Positions 1 through 9,257 are shown, counted from the first letter of the stretch. The stretch is 64,000 nt of DNA from Hymenobacter jeollabukensis (GCF_005771675.1 NZ_VAJM01000017.1:1-64000), one strand, 5' to 3'. The notes: generated by a model not told the origin, from the letters alone. Numbers and translations are program-made.

Positions 1-110
1 GTGCCCGTTTATGGGCCCCCGCCGCCCCCCGGCCTGCCCCCACGCGCCGAGCACGTTTGGCGCCGATTACCGCTTTTTTAGATATTGCTTGCTGAGATGT
101 TGGGAAAGGC

Positions 111-134
111 TGAGGCGGTCTAGCGACGCCGGAC
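111..134 (+). repeat. IS3 left terminal inverted repeat
   Basis: These 24 bases match the reverse complement of 1205-1228 at 19 positions, including TGAGG at the outer tip and GCCGGAC at the inner end. Weaker similarity continues inward for roughly another 15 bases. Confidence 0.85.
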
Positions 135-161
135 GGATTTTGGACGTATTTTCCTTCCGTC

Positions 162-464
162 ATGGCTACGACTTTACAAGAAAAGAAGCGGGATAAACGG
201 CGCAAATATGACGAGGCATTCAAAGCCGAAGCCTTGCGCCTGGCTGGCGAAAGCTGCTCGACGCGGGCTGCCACCCGCGAATTATGCATCAACGAGAAGC
301 TGCTCTACTGTTGGCAGCAGCAACAAGCCGTTGTGGACGCGGGTAGCGTTGAGCAAGCCCGTAACCCGGAATGGCGGGCGCTGCGGGCCGAAAACCAACG
401 GCTGCAACGCGAACGGGCCGTTTTAAAAAAAGCCTCGGCCATCTTCCGCTGCGAGATGCCGTGA
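162..464 (+). CDS. IS3-family transposase OrfA
   Basis: A 100-residue HTH_Tnp_1-type protein that would bind the IS ends. The basic N-terminus (KKRDKRRKYDEAFKAEAL) followed by a helix-turn-helix and a C-terminal heptad-like segment ending AVLKKASAIF is typical of IS3 OrfA. The start ATG lies 28 bases inside the left inverted repeat. The frame is intact and ends in TGA at 462-464. An A7 run near its end allows a -1 shift into orfB. Alone it may act as a DNA-binding repressor of transposition, as known for the family. Its orfB partner is broken. Confidence 0.85.
   Translation: MATTLQEKKRDKRRKYDEAFKAEALRLAGESCSTRAATRELCINEKLLYCWQQQQAVVDAGSVEQARNPEWRALRAENQRLQRERAVLKKASAIFRCEMP
425..432 (+). promoter_or_regulatory. 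Programmed -1 frameshift site (A7G)
   Basis: Seven A residues followed by G sit 30 bases before the orfA stop. Slipping back one base moves the ribosome from the orfA frame into the orfB frame, joining AVLKK to SLGHLPLRDAVSRYRF. This is the standard IS3 mechanism for making the OrfAB transposase. Confidence 0.75.
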
Positions 465-1215
465 GCCGCTACCGCTTCATCGACCAGCACCGCGGGCAGG
501 GGCCAGTGCGGGCGCTGTGCACGGCGTTGCAGGGGGGCGAGCAGGTACTACGCCTGGGGCCAGCGGCGTCCGCCGCCGGCCCCAGGCGTGCCCTCGCCGC
601 GCATGGGCTGGGCGCCCAGCAGCCCCGCTCGTTTGTGCCGTGGACCACCGATTCCGCCCACGGCCGGCGCGTGACGCCCAAGCGCTTGCTGGACCGGCCG
701 GCCCCCAATGACCCCAGCCAGGTGTGGGTCGGTGACATCACGTGCCTGCCCAAACAGGGGGGGGCTTGCTCTACCTGGCCAGCTGGCAGGATGCCTGCTC
801 GCGCACAGCCGTCGGCTGGGACGTGCGCGAGTCCATGCCCGAAGACTTGGTCAGTGAGGCCCTGCGCCGGGCCGTAGCCGTGCGCCAGCCCGCGGCCGAG
901 TTAATCGTGCACTCCGACCAAGACCAGTACACGGCCACGCGCTTCCGCGACTTGCTGGCTACCCACGGCGCGCAGCAACGCATGAGCCGGCGCGGCAACT
1001 GCTACGGCAACGCCTAGGCCGGATCCTGTTGGAGCCGGCTCAAGACCGGACTGCTCGACGGCGGCGGTTTTCCCGGCGTGGAGGAGGCGGGCCTCGAACT
1101 CAGCCACGACATTGCCTGCTATAACGATGAGCGGCGCCACTCCGCCCTGGCTTATCGCTCACCCAACCACTTCGAAACCCATCTTCAAACAACGTCCCAA
1201 ATGTGTCCGGCTTAG
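432..1215 (+). pseudogene. Broken IS3-family transposase OrfB (DDE)
   Basis: Recognisable OrfB pieces run through two frames. The first gives VSRYRFIDQHRGQGPVRALC and then QPRSFVPWTTDSAHGRRV and VWVGDITCLP, with about 60 family residues missing in between. A run of G near 760-766 shifts the frame, after which the rve core continues (YLASWQDACSRTAVGWDV, ELIVHSDQDQY). An in-frame TAG at 1015-1017 interrupts it, and the reading resumes to a family-like C-terminus (CYNDERRHSALAYRSPNHF) ending at TAG 1213-1215. The catalytic Glu of the usual NAxAES motif is replaced (AGS). The enzyme is certainly inactive. Confidence 0.88.
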
Positions 1216-1228
1216 ATGGACCACCTCA
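1205..1228 (-). repeat. IS3 right terminal inverted repeat
   Basis: Partner of the left end at 111-134, with 19 of 24 positions identical in inverted orientation. It directly follows the decayed orfB stop and is flanked by the GGC duplication. Confidence 0.85.
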
Positions 1229-1231
1229 GGC

Positions 1232-1750
1232 CGCGTGTACTTCGTACGGTAGCGCGGCCAGCATATACTGAGTGTATTGTAATTCGGCAGCATATACCTT
1301 GCTGGTGTAATCGATGGTCACAAATCGGTAGACGCGGCTTGGTTCGGTATGCACTTCGGCGGAGTCCACATGCAACTAGCTAATGGGATACTTCTGTCTT
1401 ACTGGTTGGGCTTTTCCAGTATAGTGTAAGGGCAGGGAGCTAATATAGTGGCGCTGGAACAGACGGGGTAAGGCCAAGCGAATGAGCTGCGGAATCGTGT
1501 TCTGCAGCGCGTAACGGCAATCGTTGAGCGGCAATGGTGTGTGCTAGAGGCAGCTACTACACCAGCTTGTTTTTCCGCTGCAAGCACAATCAAGGGCGGT
1601 GCAGGACCCGTTTTGTATCCTGCGTGGTGAGGCGCTTGTGCCAATTGGCCACTGTTTATGGGGTGATACCATTGCGCTGGGCCAAACGTTGTAAGCTTTC
1701 TGAACTACACTGACTAGCGGCCCGCACGGCCGCCGTTGTGCAGGCGCTAT
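1232..1750 (-). pseudogene. IS481-type transposase fossil
   Basis: Read on the minus strand, this non-coding stretch contains IS481-like pieces in order. A helix-turn-helix (SLQRLAQRNGITP, then TVANWHKRLTTQD after a stop) comes first. A degraded middle follows. Then comes the first part of an rve/DDE domain (VDSAEVHTEPSRVYRFVTID, continuing to LPYEVHA). Stops and frame changes occur throughout, and the match ends where the IS3 element begins, before the second catalytic Asp. The bases left of the IS3 copy do not obviously continue it, so the truncation probably predates or accompanied that insertion. GC content looks lower than in the surrounding genes. Boundaries are approximate. Confidence 0.65.
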
Positions 1751-1826
1751 GACGCGTACCAGAAGGCGAATGGCAATACACTATCACACTTCTAGATTAT
1801 ACATCTAATTGGTGAACGGGCGAAAC

Positions 1827-1858
1827 AAAAGACGGCCGCTTTATAGCGGCCGTCTTTT
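1827..1858 (-). terminator. Intrinsic terminator after the M16-like gene
   Basis: A perfect 14-bp stem (AAAAGACGGCCGCT with its complement) closes a TTAT loop. It lies 26 bases beyond the stop of the minus-strand M16-like gene. Flanking A and T tracts mean it could stop transcription from either side. Confidence 0.85.
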
Positions 1859-1883
1859 CTATGGAGAGAGAGAAATAATACAA

Positions 1884-3158
1884 TTAAGCTGGACCAGCTG
1901 TTACATGTACAAAGTCAGCAGGATTGAAATACTGCTGGGCTAACCGTTGTAATTGGCTAGCTGGAACAGATTCGACTTCAGAGAGGAACGAGCTGTAGAA
2001 ATTGGCAGGTAAGTTCAAGAGAATAATTGAGCGGTATTTATCAGCTTGCTCAAACACAGTGCCTAGTTCATTGAGGAATTTGCCTTGGATATAATTTTTA
2101 ACGGTATTAAGCTCGTCCTCTGGAATTTCATGCTGTTGCAGAAGTATCAGCTCTTTATGGATTTCTCCAACAGCAACAGATGCGTTAGCAGCGTTGACGT
2201 CGGAACCGATTACGCACGAACTGGCGTGTTCTCGGTGGGAGATGCTGGCATAAATACCGTAGGTGAGGCCCTTATCTTCACGAATATTCTTCATCAGTCG
2301 GGAGCCGAAATACCCTCCCAGTACTTTTACTAGCAACTGCAGCTGGTGCGTGTTGGGATGCTGGGCGTCGGGCCACCGGCGGCCAATGCGGATAGAGGCC
2401 TGTAGGCTGTCGGCTACGGTGACGTGGTCGGCGGCAGCAACAGCGGGCGCTGCTGGAGCATGTACCGCTATACGCTGCGCGGTAGTAGTAGAGTAGGAAA
2501 ACAGATCAACGATCTGTTTGATATGGTCGTCCTCCAATGCGCCGCAGGCAAATATTTCGGCTTGGGATAAAGCGTAAGCTTGTTGATAAAATTGGTGCAC
2601 CGCTTCAGGCGTTATATCGCGGAACGCATTTTCGTCGAATACTACGCCGTAGGGGTGTTGGGAGCCGTAAAGGTTACGCGCGAACCGTTCGGACGCCTGG
2701 TAGCTGGTTTTCTGCCGCTCAACGCGGATATTCTGGGCGGTGCGCGTCTTGATCTGGTCCAGCTCAGCGGGGGGGAAGGTAGCGTTGAGCAGAACGTCCT
2801 GCACCAGCGGCAGCAGCTGACTGAAATGACGAGCTAGACAATACAGCGTCAGCGTCGCCCGATCAAAACCCTGTTCACAATCGAGCGAGGCACCATAGAA
2901 GGCTACTTCTGCGGCTATCTGGCGAGCCGAGCGGTTGCGCGTGCCTTCCAGCAGGGCCCGCGCGGTGAGCAAGGAAGTACCGGGTGAAGGATCGTACCAG
3001 CGGCCGGCGGGCAACACTACCTGCAGCCGTATTACAGGCTGGGCAGAGTGCGGCAGGATGTGGAGACGAGCGCCATTATCCAAGTACGACACTTGGGCTG
3101 AAGGCAAATCGACCCGGCCAAGTGGCCGGGTCGGTGGGGGAGCTAGACGATTGAGCAT
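1884..3158 (-). CDS. M16-family peptidase-like protein without the zinc motif
   Basis: A 424-residue protein of the insulinase/mitochondrial processing peptidase family. The second-half signature is present (SRLMKNIREDKGLTYGIYAS), which in the family shapes the substrate chamber. In the first half, where catalytic members have HxxEH, the sequence reads TARALLEGTRNRSARQI with no His pair. It therefore resembles the non-catalytic partner subunit of two-gene M16 proteases. No signal peptide is evident. The gene starts 6 bases after porV stops, so it is probably cotranscribed with porU-porV. No catalytic partner lies in the window. Confidence 0.8.
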   Translation of the reverse strand: MLNRLAPPPTRPLGRVDLPSAQVSYLDNGARLHILPHSAQPVIRLQVVLPAGRWYDPSPGTSLLTARALLEGTRNRSARQIAAEVAFYGASLDCEQGFDRATLTLYCLARHFSQLLPLVQDVLLNATFPPAELDQIKTRTAQNIRVERQKTSYQASERFARNLYGSQHPYGVVFDENAFRDITPEAVHQFYQQAYALSQAEIFACGALEDDHIKQIVDLFSYSTTTAQRIAVHAPAAPAVAAADHVTVADSLQASIRIGRRWPDAQHPNTHQLQLLVKVLGGYFGSRLMKNIREDKGLTYGIYASISHREHASSCVIGSDVNAANASVAVGEIHKELILLQQHEIPEDELNTVKNYIQGKFLNELGTVFEQADKYRSIILLNLPANFYSSFLSEVESVPASQLQRLAQQYFNPADFVHVTAGPA

Positions 3159-3164
3159 CCAGAA

Positions 3165-4370
3165 TTAATTTGAGGGAGTGTCCTCGCTGGGAGCGACTGA
3201 ACCGCCCTGATTGCCATTGAAATTGAAGTGCAGGGAAACCCGGATAGTATTGGCCAGCGGGTTGGCTTTGGAGTTCGGCACCAGATATGCGGCATCGGCT
3301 CCAAATACTTGATAGCGGAGCCCCAACCCGAGGCACAGGTATTGCCGGTCACCTTTCTTGGGGTTTTCGTAGAAATAGCCTACGCGAGCAGCCAAGAGGT
3401 CGTTGTACCAGTATTCGGCGCCGGCCGAGAGGTTGATTTCCCGCATTTCCTCCTTGAAGCCGCCCGGAGCGTCGCTGAAGGAGCTAAGCATGCCGCTGAC
3501 AATGCCCTTGTTGGCAATTTCTTGGTTACGCGCTACCACCGCCGGATCGTTGGGTGCAACCCCGTCGATGTAGTACGGCGTTGGGACTAGCAGCTTGTTG
3601 GCGTCGACGGTAAGCGTGATTTTGTTGTAAGCGTCCAGCTCGCGCGTGATGGCGGTACCAATCTTGAGGTTGGTCGGCAGGAAGTCGGCTTGGTCGGCTT
3701 TGGTGTAGTTGATCTTGTTGCCGATGTTGGCCACTGCCGCGCCAAACGACAGATTATAATCCGACGGACCGATGGTGACGTCGCGGGTGTAATAGGCGCC
3801 GAGGTCGACGGCGGCGGCGTTGCCGGGGCGGCTGTCCTGAATCTGGCTGCCGGTGAGGTTGGAGCGGATATAGCGGGCGGTGGCACCCAAGCCGAAGTAT
3901 TGGCTCAGCTGCTGCCCGTAGGATACGCTGATGGAGTATTCCTTCGGATTGAAAGTACCGTCGGGCTGGTTGGTAGCGCTGCGAAAGTCAATCTGGCCGA
4001 GGTCGAAATAGGTAATGGCGGCGGCCAGGGCGGAGCGCTGCCCAAACTTTTTATAGCCCGAGATAGAGGAAATGCTCATGTCATCGGTCACGTTGCGCAG
4101 CCAGGGCGAATACGAAGCCGACAGGCCATACGGATTGGTTTCGAACCCGAGCTTACCCGCGTTGTGGTAGGCAGCATTGGCATCGGGCGAAAGCGCCACG
4201 CCCGCATCACCCAGAGCAGCCGAACGCGAATCAGGGCTGATCGTCAGGAACGGAACGGCGGTAGTGATGGTGTTGGGGTCTTGCTGCGCGTGGGCGGCGG
4301 TTGCGCAGCCCAGCAGCAGGGCCGGGAGCAAATAGCGCGAAGCCGTCGGTTTCGGAAAAAGCATAAACAA
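3165..4370 (-). CDS. porV: T9SS outer-membrane protein PorV
   Basis: A 401-residue beta-barrel protein of the PorV/LptO family, the shuttle that carries T9SS cargo from the SprA translocon to the PorU sortase. A signal peptide ends near AHAQQ. The mature start (ITTAVPFLTISPDSRSAALGDAGVA) is characteristic of PorV, as is the early SPDANAAYHNAGKLGF segment. The remainder alternates like a FadL-type barrel. The start lies 45 bases downstream of the porU stop and the M16-like gene follows after 6 bases. The porU-porV pairing is conserved in this phylum and strengthens both calls. Confidence 0.92.
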   Translation of the reverse strand: MFMLFPKPTASRYLLPALLLGCATAAHAQQDPNTITTAVPFLTISPDSRSAALGDAGVALSPDANAAYHNAGKLGFETNPYGLSASYSPWLRNVTDDMSISSISGYKKFGQRSALAAAITYFDLGQIDFRSATNQPDGTFNPKEYSISVSYGQQLSQYFGLGATARYIRSNLTGSQIQDSRPGNAAAVDLGAYYTRDVTIGPSDYNLSFGAAVANIGNKINYTKADQADFLPTNLKIGTAITRELDAYNKITLTVDANKLLVPTPYYIDGVAPNDPAVVARNQEIANKGIVSGMLSSFSDAPGGFKEEMREINLSAGAEYWYNDLLAARVGYFYENPKKGDRQYLCLGLGLRYQVFGADAAYLVPNSKANPLANTIRVSLHFNFNGNQGGSVAPSEDTPSN

Positions 4371-4415
4371 AGGGGAAGAGTCGGGAAAAGCGGAGGTGAA
4401 GAAAGTAACCGGCGG

Positions 4416-7400
4416 CTAATTGAGCAGCACGAGCTTTTCGAATTTGCTGACCGTCGAACCGTCGTGCGGGGTGCGCACGCTGAGGCGGTACACGTAAACG
4501 CCGCGGGCCAGTTGGTCATTATAGTCGTCGCGGCCGTCCCACTGAATAGGGGCTGCGTGCGCTGCGCTGCTGGCCCCGGCAGGCACATACGCCGTCAGGG
4601 TACGCACAAGTTTGCCGGACACGGTGAAAATCTGCACCTGTACGTCGAGCGCGTCGCCGAAGCGGTTGTGGTCGAAGTGGAAAGTGGTGTGTCCAGCGAA
4701 GGGGTTCGGATAGTTCAGAATGTGGCTGAGGGCCAGCTTTTCGTCGTGCGCGACGATGAACTCGATTTCCTTCTCGGCGGAGTTGTTGTGCGTATCCCAC
4801 GCCTTGACGCGGAGCACGTGCGGACCCACCGCGAGGCTTTTGTAAGGGTAGCTGACGGTGCCGCTGGTGAACTTGTCGGTGTTGGCCGTGTAAAATTCGT
4901 TTAGCACGGTCACTTTGCTCGCGTCGTTATCAAGGGTAGCGGTCAGCTCGTGGCCAATGCCGGTGCCAGCGGTATTAATGCCGTTGGCGTCGCTGATGCG
5001 CGCCAGGAGCATGGTGTTGGGCTTGGTGAGGCCCCCGAAAACGAAGGTGGTATCGTCCATAGCCAACCGGATAACCGGCGGAATGGAATCGGCAAGGGCC
5101 GTGTTGCTGGCACCGCCGATGACGACGCGTGGGTTGGCTCCTTGGCCATCCACGTTGCGCGCAGAATCGGAGGCGTAGAAGCTGATTTTGCCGAAGCCGA
5201 AGCTGTAGTTGATATCCTTCGGCACGATAAACTGCACCTGGAAGCGGCCGTTGGTTACCGTGGCTTTGCCGTCGTACACCACGTCTTTCTGCACGGATAC
5301 CCGGGCCGTGTCGCTTTCGTTGCCAAGCGTGTATACCGTAGAGGGTTTCTCGTAAACCGTTACGTGTACTTTGCCATTGAATGAGGTTTGCAGCGCTGCC
5401 GTGACGGGGTGTACCACTTCCCCTTCGAGGCGTACCTGCTGCAAGGCGCGAATGGTATCGATAGGGGCGTGCGTGGGGTCTTGCGCATCGCTCATGCGGG
5501 TAGCGCGCACCGTGTAGTAGGGCATGGCCAGGCGCATGCTGGGGTCGCCAAGCAAGGTGAAGTTGCGGTTGTAAAGGTCAACGCCGTCTCCATTTTTGCC
5601 TGCCACTACCGCATCGCCCAGTCGGGGCCAGTTGCCGGTGCCAGCGGCCCGGGTAAACAGAGCCGAAAGGAAGACGTTGGCCAGCGCCTGGTTGTTAGAA
5701 GCGTACACCAAGCGCGTGGTGGTGAGCAGGCCAATGCCGCCGGCGCGGGTGTCGGTAAGCAACTGTTCGCCGGCGGAGGTGAAGCCCGGATCGTCGTACC
5801 AGGCGAAGTCACAGGTACCGGTGAACATGAACGTGGGACGCGTGGTGTTTTGAAGCGCGAGAACCGAACTATTCGTCAGGATCTTTTCGTCCATCCAGCC
5901 TCGGGGCCCGCCGTGGCCTGCGTACGATACCACCAGTGAGCCTTGCTCGATTGAGGCGTCGAGCGCGGCGTTGGCTTCGGGCGAAGACTGGCCCGCTGCG
6001 CTGCTTTGCTGGGGATACATATCCAAGTACACCTTGTTGACCTGGTAAGCCGGGCGCGTGTTCACGAGCAGATTGGCCGGCGCTTCGGCGTTGTTCTGGT
6101 GAATATTGGCGTCGCCGTCATCGGCGACGAACGTGATGCGGTTGCGCCATTTGCCTTGCGTAACAGGTTGGTCGTAAGCCAAGAGCTTATCGACCATAGT
6201 AACGGCTTCGGCAGCCGAGTTCGGCTGATTGACGGGGAAGCGAACGGGCAGGCGGCCCACGGCAACATCCATTAGATCATCGCCCTCAGATTCGGTCCAA
6301 GCGCCCTCGTCGTCGTCTAGAAAGCCGAAGTAGTCATCGGAGCAGAACGACGGCTGGAGGAGCACTTTGTCGAACGACGAGTACGACTCGTAAGTCGGGA
6401 CGAAGTTCTGGTTGTCGGCGTCGCGCACTTGGCGGTTGCGCCACCAGCTGGGCAACTGGGCAACGTCGTTCTGGTAGTCGGATTTGTAGTCGTAGGAGGC
6501 GTCGCCGAACAGCAGCAGGTAGAGACGCCCGGGCTGACCGGTACGACGGTCGTAGAGCATCTTCATGAAGTCACGAATGGCCGTGACGTCCTGCCCGCCG
6601 GAGCTGAATTCGTTGTAGATCTGCTGCGGCGTCACCACCAGGGTGCGGAGCTGGTCGTAGTCGCGGCGGTGGTCGGCCAGGCGCCGCGCTTGCTCCAGAA
6701 ACACGGGCGGTGCCACAATAACCAGGTCGATGGGCGTGGTGAGGCCGTTGGCGTGCAGGTTTTGGTTGGCCACCCGGCCAAACGCCCGCGGAGTATCGAA
6801 GCTGCCGTTGGGCGTGAAGGCCACATACTCGCGCAGACTGCTGGTCTGGGCCAGGAAGCGGCCGTTGGCGTGGGTCAAGCTCTGGGCCAAGCGAGGATTG
6901 GTGACATCCCACACCACCAGGTTGGCCGGGGCGCTCTGCACCTCAAATGCGCTAACGGCGTTGGGCAGCAGGTTATCGAGCGAGCGGAACTCCAGCGGCC
7001 GGCCGCTGAGCTGCAGACGGCGGCGGGCCTGCACTTCCAGGTAATCGAGGTAGCCGGCGGCCGAAGCGTCGGAAACCGAGCCACTGTACGTCATGCTGAC
7101 ACGCAGGTCGGAGCCGGAGGCGGGAGCCACCGTATTGTAGGTGGTCACGTCGGTGTTGGCCACTTCGGCGTAGCAGTTGCCCTGCGTCAGGTCGCAGGAT
7201 TGGCCGCGCACAGCCTGCGGAATGCCCACGGAGCTGCCGTTCAGCTGCAGCGTGAAGGTGGTGGTGCGCCCGGGCAACGAAGTCGCCGCTACCGACGAAG
7301 TGAGCTGCAAGGCAGAGCCCGGTACCAGATTGCTAACGCCGGCAAACGTAAATTCTTTCTGCGCGTCACGGTTGAAACCCTCGCCCAGCCACCGCCGGCC

Positions 7401-8387
7401 CGATTTGAGCAGGTTGGCCAGCTCCCGCTCGTAAAAGAAGTGGTCGGTATACTCGGTGATGGTAGCGGTAGGCGTGCCGCTTACGGCGGGCTGGGCCGCC
7501 ACTCGCCGGCCATTGACGCTGCCGACGGTGAGAAAATAATAAGTGGTATCGGTGTACGTGTTCAGCTCGTGGCTGAAGCGGCGGTCGGTAGTCGAGTACG
7601 ACCAGGTGTGCGGGCCCCGGGAGTAGAAAAGGAAATACTCGTCGTCGTCGAAGGTGGCGTTGTTGCTGCCGTTGTCGGCGAAGTAGATGGCGTTTTCCGC
7701 CAGGTCGTCGGGCCGGTCGATGTTGTTGGCCTGGGGCAGCATGCCGAGCCCGTAGCCAAACAGCTGCAGCCGGCGCGGGTCCAGAGTCTGCACGGGCAGG
7801 CCCAGGTTGCGCAGGTAGTTCTTGTCGAGCTTATAGACGCTGCCGGTGCCCAGGTCGGTGTTCGTCACCCCGATCTTAAACCAGTCGCCGGTGCGCAGCG
7901 CAGAATTGGCGGCGTAGTTGCGGCTGGTGGTACGGGCCTGCGGGGCAGTGCCCGCGCGGTAAGTATAGCCGAAGCTGAGAAGCTTTTCCAACTGCCCGGT
8001 CTGCGCGTTGCGGCGCACGGCCGGCATCTGGGCAATGGTGGCCGGCTGGCGGTTTTCGGTGCCGTGGCGCAGGCTAAACTGCTGCCCGGCATCGGTGGCG
8101 CCCGCAAAAGCCGCCGCTTCCTTAGCCGTGAACGGGGCATAGCGCGCGTCCAGCAGCTGCACCTCCGTCACGTAGCCGGGCAGGTAGAGGCTGACGGCGG
8201 GCAACCGCTGGCCGCCGGCAAAAACGGCGCCCTTAAACGAAGGTACGTAGATGCCCACCCCGCGCGTGGGGAAGATGAGTTCCTTGCTGTTCCAGTCGAG
8301 GGTGACCTGCTGAGTCGGGGCCTGCGCCTGCGCCTGCCAGCTCAGCCCGAGGAGCAGCCACAAAAGCAACGAAGTAGAAAACCGCAT
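4416..8387 (-). CDS. porU: T9SS sortase / C-terminal signal peptidase PorU
   Basis: A 1323-residue gingipain-like (C25) cysteine protease that removes the C-terminal sorting domain of T9SS clients and attaches them to the cell surface. An N-terminal signal peptide ends near WQAQAQA. The C25 core contains YLLLFGDASYDYKSD, the catalytic His in VVSYAGHGGPRGW (about residue 820) and the catalytic Cys in MFTGTCDFAWYDD (about residue 858). The C-terminus (YPNPFAGHTTFHFDHN to YVYRLSV) has the FlgD-like Ig fold seen in PorU. The next gene is porV. A 132-base leader upstream shows no confident promoter. Confidence 0.93.
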   Translation of the reverse strand: MRFSTSLLLWLLLGLSWQAQAQAPTQQVTLDWNSKELIFPTRGVGIYVPSFKGAVFAGGQRLPAVSLYLPGYVTEVQLLDARYAPFTAKEAAAFAGATDAGQQFSLRHGTENRQPATIAQMPAVRRNAQTGQLEKLLSFGYTYRAGTAPQARTTSRNYAANSALRTGDWFKIGVTNTDLGTGSVYKLDKNYLRNLGLPVQTLDPRRLQLFGYGLGMLPQANNIDRPDDLAENAIYFADNGSNNATFDDDEYFLFYSRGPHTWSYSTTDRRFSHELNTYTDTTYYFLTVGSVNGRRVAAQPAVSGTPTATITEYTDHFFYERELANLLKSGRRWLGEGFNRDAQKEFTFAGVSNLVPGSALQLTSSVAATSLPGRTTTFTLQLNGSSVGIPQAVRGQSCDLTQGNCYAEVANTDVTTYNTVAPASGSDLRVSMTYSGSVSDASAAGYLDYLEVQARRRLQLSGRPLEFRSLDNLLPNAVSAFEVQSAPANLVVWDVTNPRLAQSLTHANGRFLAQTSSLREYVAFTPNGSFDTPRAFGRVANQNLHANGLTTPIDLVIVAPPVFLEQARRLADHRRDYDQLRTLVVTPQQIYNEFSSGGQDVTAIRDFMKMLYDRRTGQPGRLYLLLFGDASYDYKSDYQNDVAQLPSWWRNRQVRDADNQNFVPTYESYSSFDKVLLQPSFCSDDYFGFLDDDEGAWTESEGDDLMDVAVGRLPVRFPVNQPNSAAEAVTMVDKLLAYDQPVTQGKWRNRITFVADDGDANIHQNNAEAPANLLVNTRPAYQVNKVYLDMYPQQSSAAGQSSPEANAALDASIEQGSLVVSYAGHGGPRGWMDEKILTNSSVLALQNTTRPTFMFTGTCDFAWYDDPGFTSAGEQLLTDTRAGGIGLLTTTRLVYASNNQALANVFLSALFTRAAGTGNWPRLGDAVVAGKNGDGVDLYNRNFTLLGDPSMRLAMPYYTVRATRMSDAQDPTHAPIDTIRALQQVRLEGEVVHPVTAALQTSFNGKVHVTVYEKPSTVYTLGNESDTARVSVQKDVVYDGKATVTNGRFQVQFIVPKDINYSFGFGKISFYASDSARNVDGQGANPRVVIGGASNTALADSIPPVIRLAMDDTTFVFGGLTKPNTMLLARISDANGINTAGTGIGHELTATLDNDASKVTVLNEFYTANTDKFTSGTVSYPYKSLAVGPHVLRVKAWDTHNNSAEKEIEFIVAHDEKLALSHILNYPNPFAGHTTFHFDHNRFGDALDVQVQIFTVSGKLVRTLTAYVPAGASSAAHAAPIQWDGRDDYNDQLARGVYVYRLSVRTPHDGSTVSKFEKLVLLN

Positions 8388-8519
8388 AAAAGCTAGATAA
8401 ACAGCGTGGTGTGATTTTGGCGGACGAAGCTTCCGGCGGACCCCTCAACAATCGTTCCGGCCGGTGCGTTCAGTTATCGGCCTATACAACTAGCTGAGTG
8501 GGAAAATATTGTGCGGCGC

Positions 8520-9257
8520 TTATCCTTTGGCCGGAAGCCGCACCACCGACAGCAGCACGTACAGCAGGATGATGAGCGGCACCGCCGCGGCCCGCAGCAC
8601 GGCCAGTAGCAGCACCGACAGCAGCAGGAACACGAAACGCAGCGAATTGTCCTGCCAGGTGAAGTTTTTAAACTTCAGGGCAAACAGCGGCAGCTCAGCC
8701 ACCAGCAGGCCCGACATCAGAAACGTGAGGCCCAGCAGCACCCAAGGATTCAGGATGAAGCCGCCCACGCCGAACGAGTCGAAGGCCAGAATCACCGGCA
8801 ACGAGGCAATCAACATGGTGTTGGCCGGCGTCGGCACCCCGATAAAGGAGTCGGACTGCCGGGTGTCGTTGTTGAACTTGGCCAGGCGCAGGGCCGAGAA
8901 GATGCTGACGGTGAAGGCCAGGTACGCCAGGCTTTCGGGCAGCGCGGTCAGCGGCAGCACGTGCTGCAGCAGCTTAAAGAGAATGGCGCCCGGCACCACG
9001 CCAAACGACACCATGTCGGCCAGCGAGTCGAGGTCCTTGCCGATGGGGGAGGACACGTGCAGCGCCCGCGCCACCAGGCCATCGAAGAAGTCGGCAACGG
9101 CGGCAATGCCGATTAAGTAAGCGGCCTGCACCAGCGGCTGCCAGTCGGGCGAGGCCGTTTGGCGCGGGTCGTAGGCCAGAATCAAACTCAGCGCCACGCA
9201 GCCGCAGAGCAGGTTCAGGCAGGTCAGGGCGTTGGGCAGGTGGTTTTTGATAGCCAT
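8520..9257 (-). CDS. pssA: CDP-diacylglycerol-serine O-phosphatidyltransferase
   Basis: A 245-residue integral membrane enzyme that makes phosphatidylserine, the precursor of phosphatidylethanolamine. The CDP-alcohol phosphatidyltransferase motif is complete (DFFDGLVARALHVSSPIGKD followed by LDSLAD), and hydrophobic segments fill the rest. The NHLPNALTCLNLLCGC start is typical of PssA in Bacteroidota. It begins 13 bases after the upstream MBL hydrolase gene, so the two probably share a transcript. Confidence 0.9.
   Translation of the reverse strand: MAIKNHLPNALTCLNLLCGCVALSLILAYDPRQTASPDWQPLVQAAYLIGIAAVADFFDGLVARALHVSSPIGKDLDSLADMVSFGVVPGAILFKLLQHVLPLTALPESLAYLAFTVSIFSALRLAKFNNDTRQSDSFIGVPTPANTMLIASLPVILAFDSFGVGGFILNPWVLLGLTFLMSGLLVAELPLFALKFKNFTWQDNSLRFVFLLLSVLLLAVLRAAAVPLIILLYVLLSVVRLPAKG

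Larger units (their letters stand above)
111..1228 (+). mobile_element. Decayed IS3-family insertion sequence
   Basis: This 1118-bp element is bounded by imperfect terminal inverted repeats and flanked on both sides by GGC (108-110 and 1229-1231), which fits the 3-bp target duplication usual for IS3 elements. It has the family layout: orfA, an A7 slippery run, then orfB in the -1 frame. OrfA is intact, but orfB has a large internal loss, a second frame change and an in-frame stop, so the copy cannot make its own transposase. The ends look good enough to be moved in trans. Nothing recognisable lies in 1-110. Confidence 0.88.

Noticed and set aside
1399-1644. An 81-codon minus-strand open frame as a gene
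   Set aside because: It lies inside the IS481 fossil, in a frame that does not match the surviving transposase pieces.
6429-8396. Long open frame of 655 codons antisense to porU
   Set aside because: High GC at third positions keeps the opposite strand open. The translation has no recognisable domain and porU on the other strand is complete.
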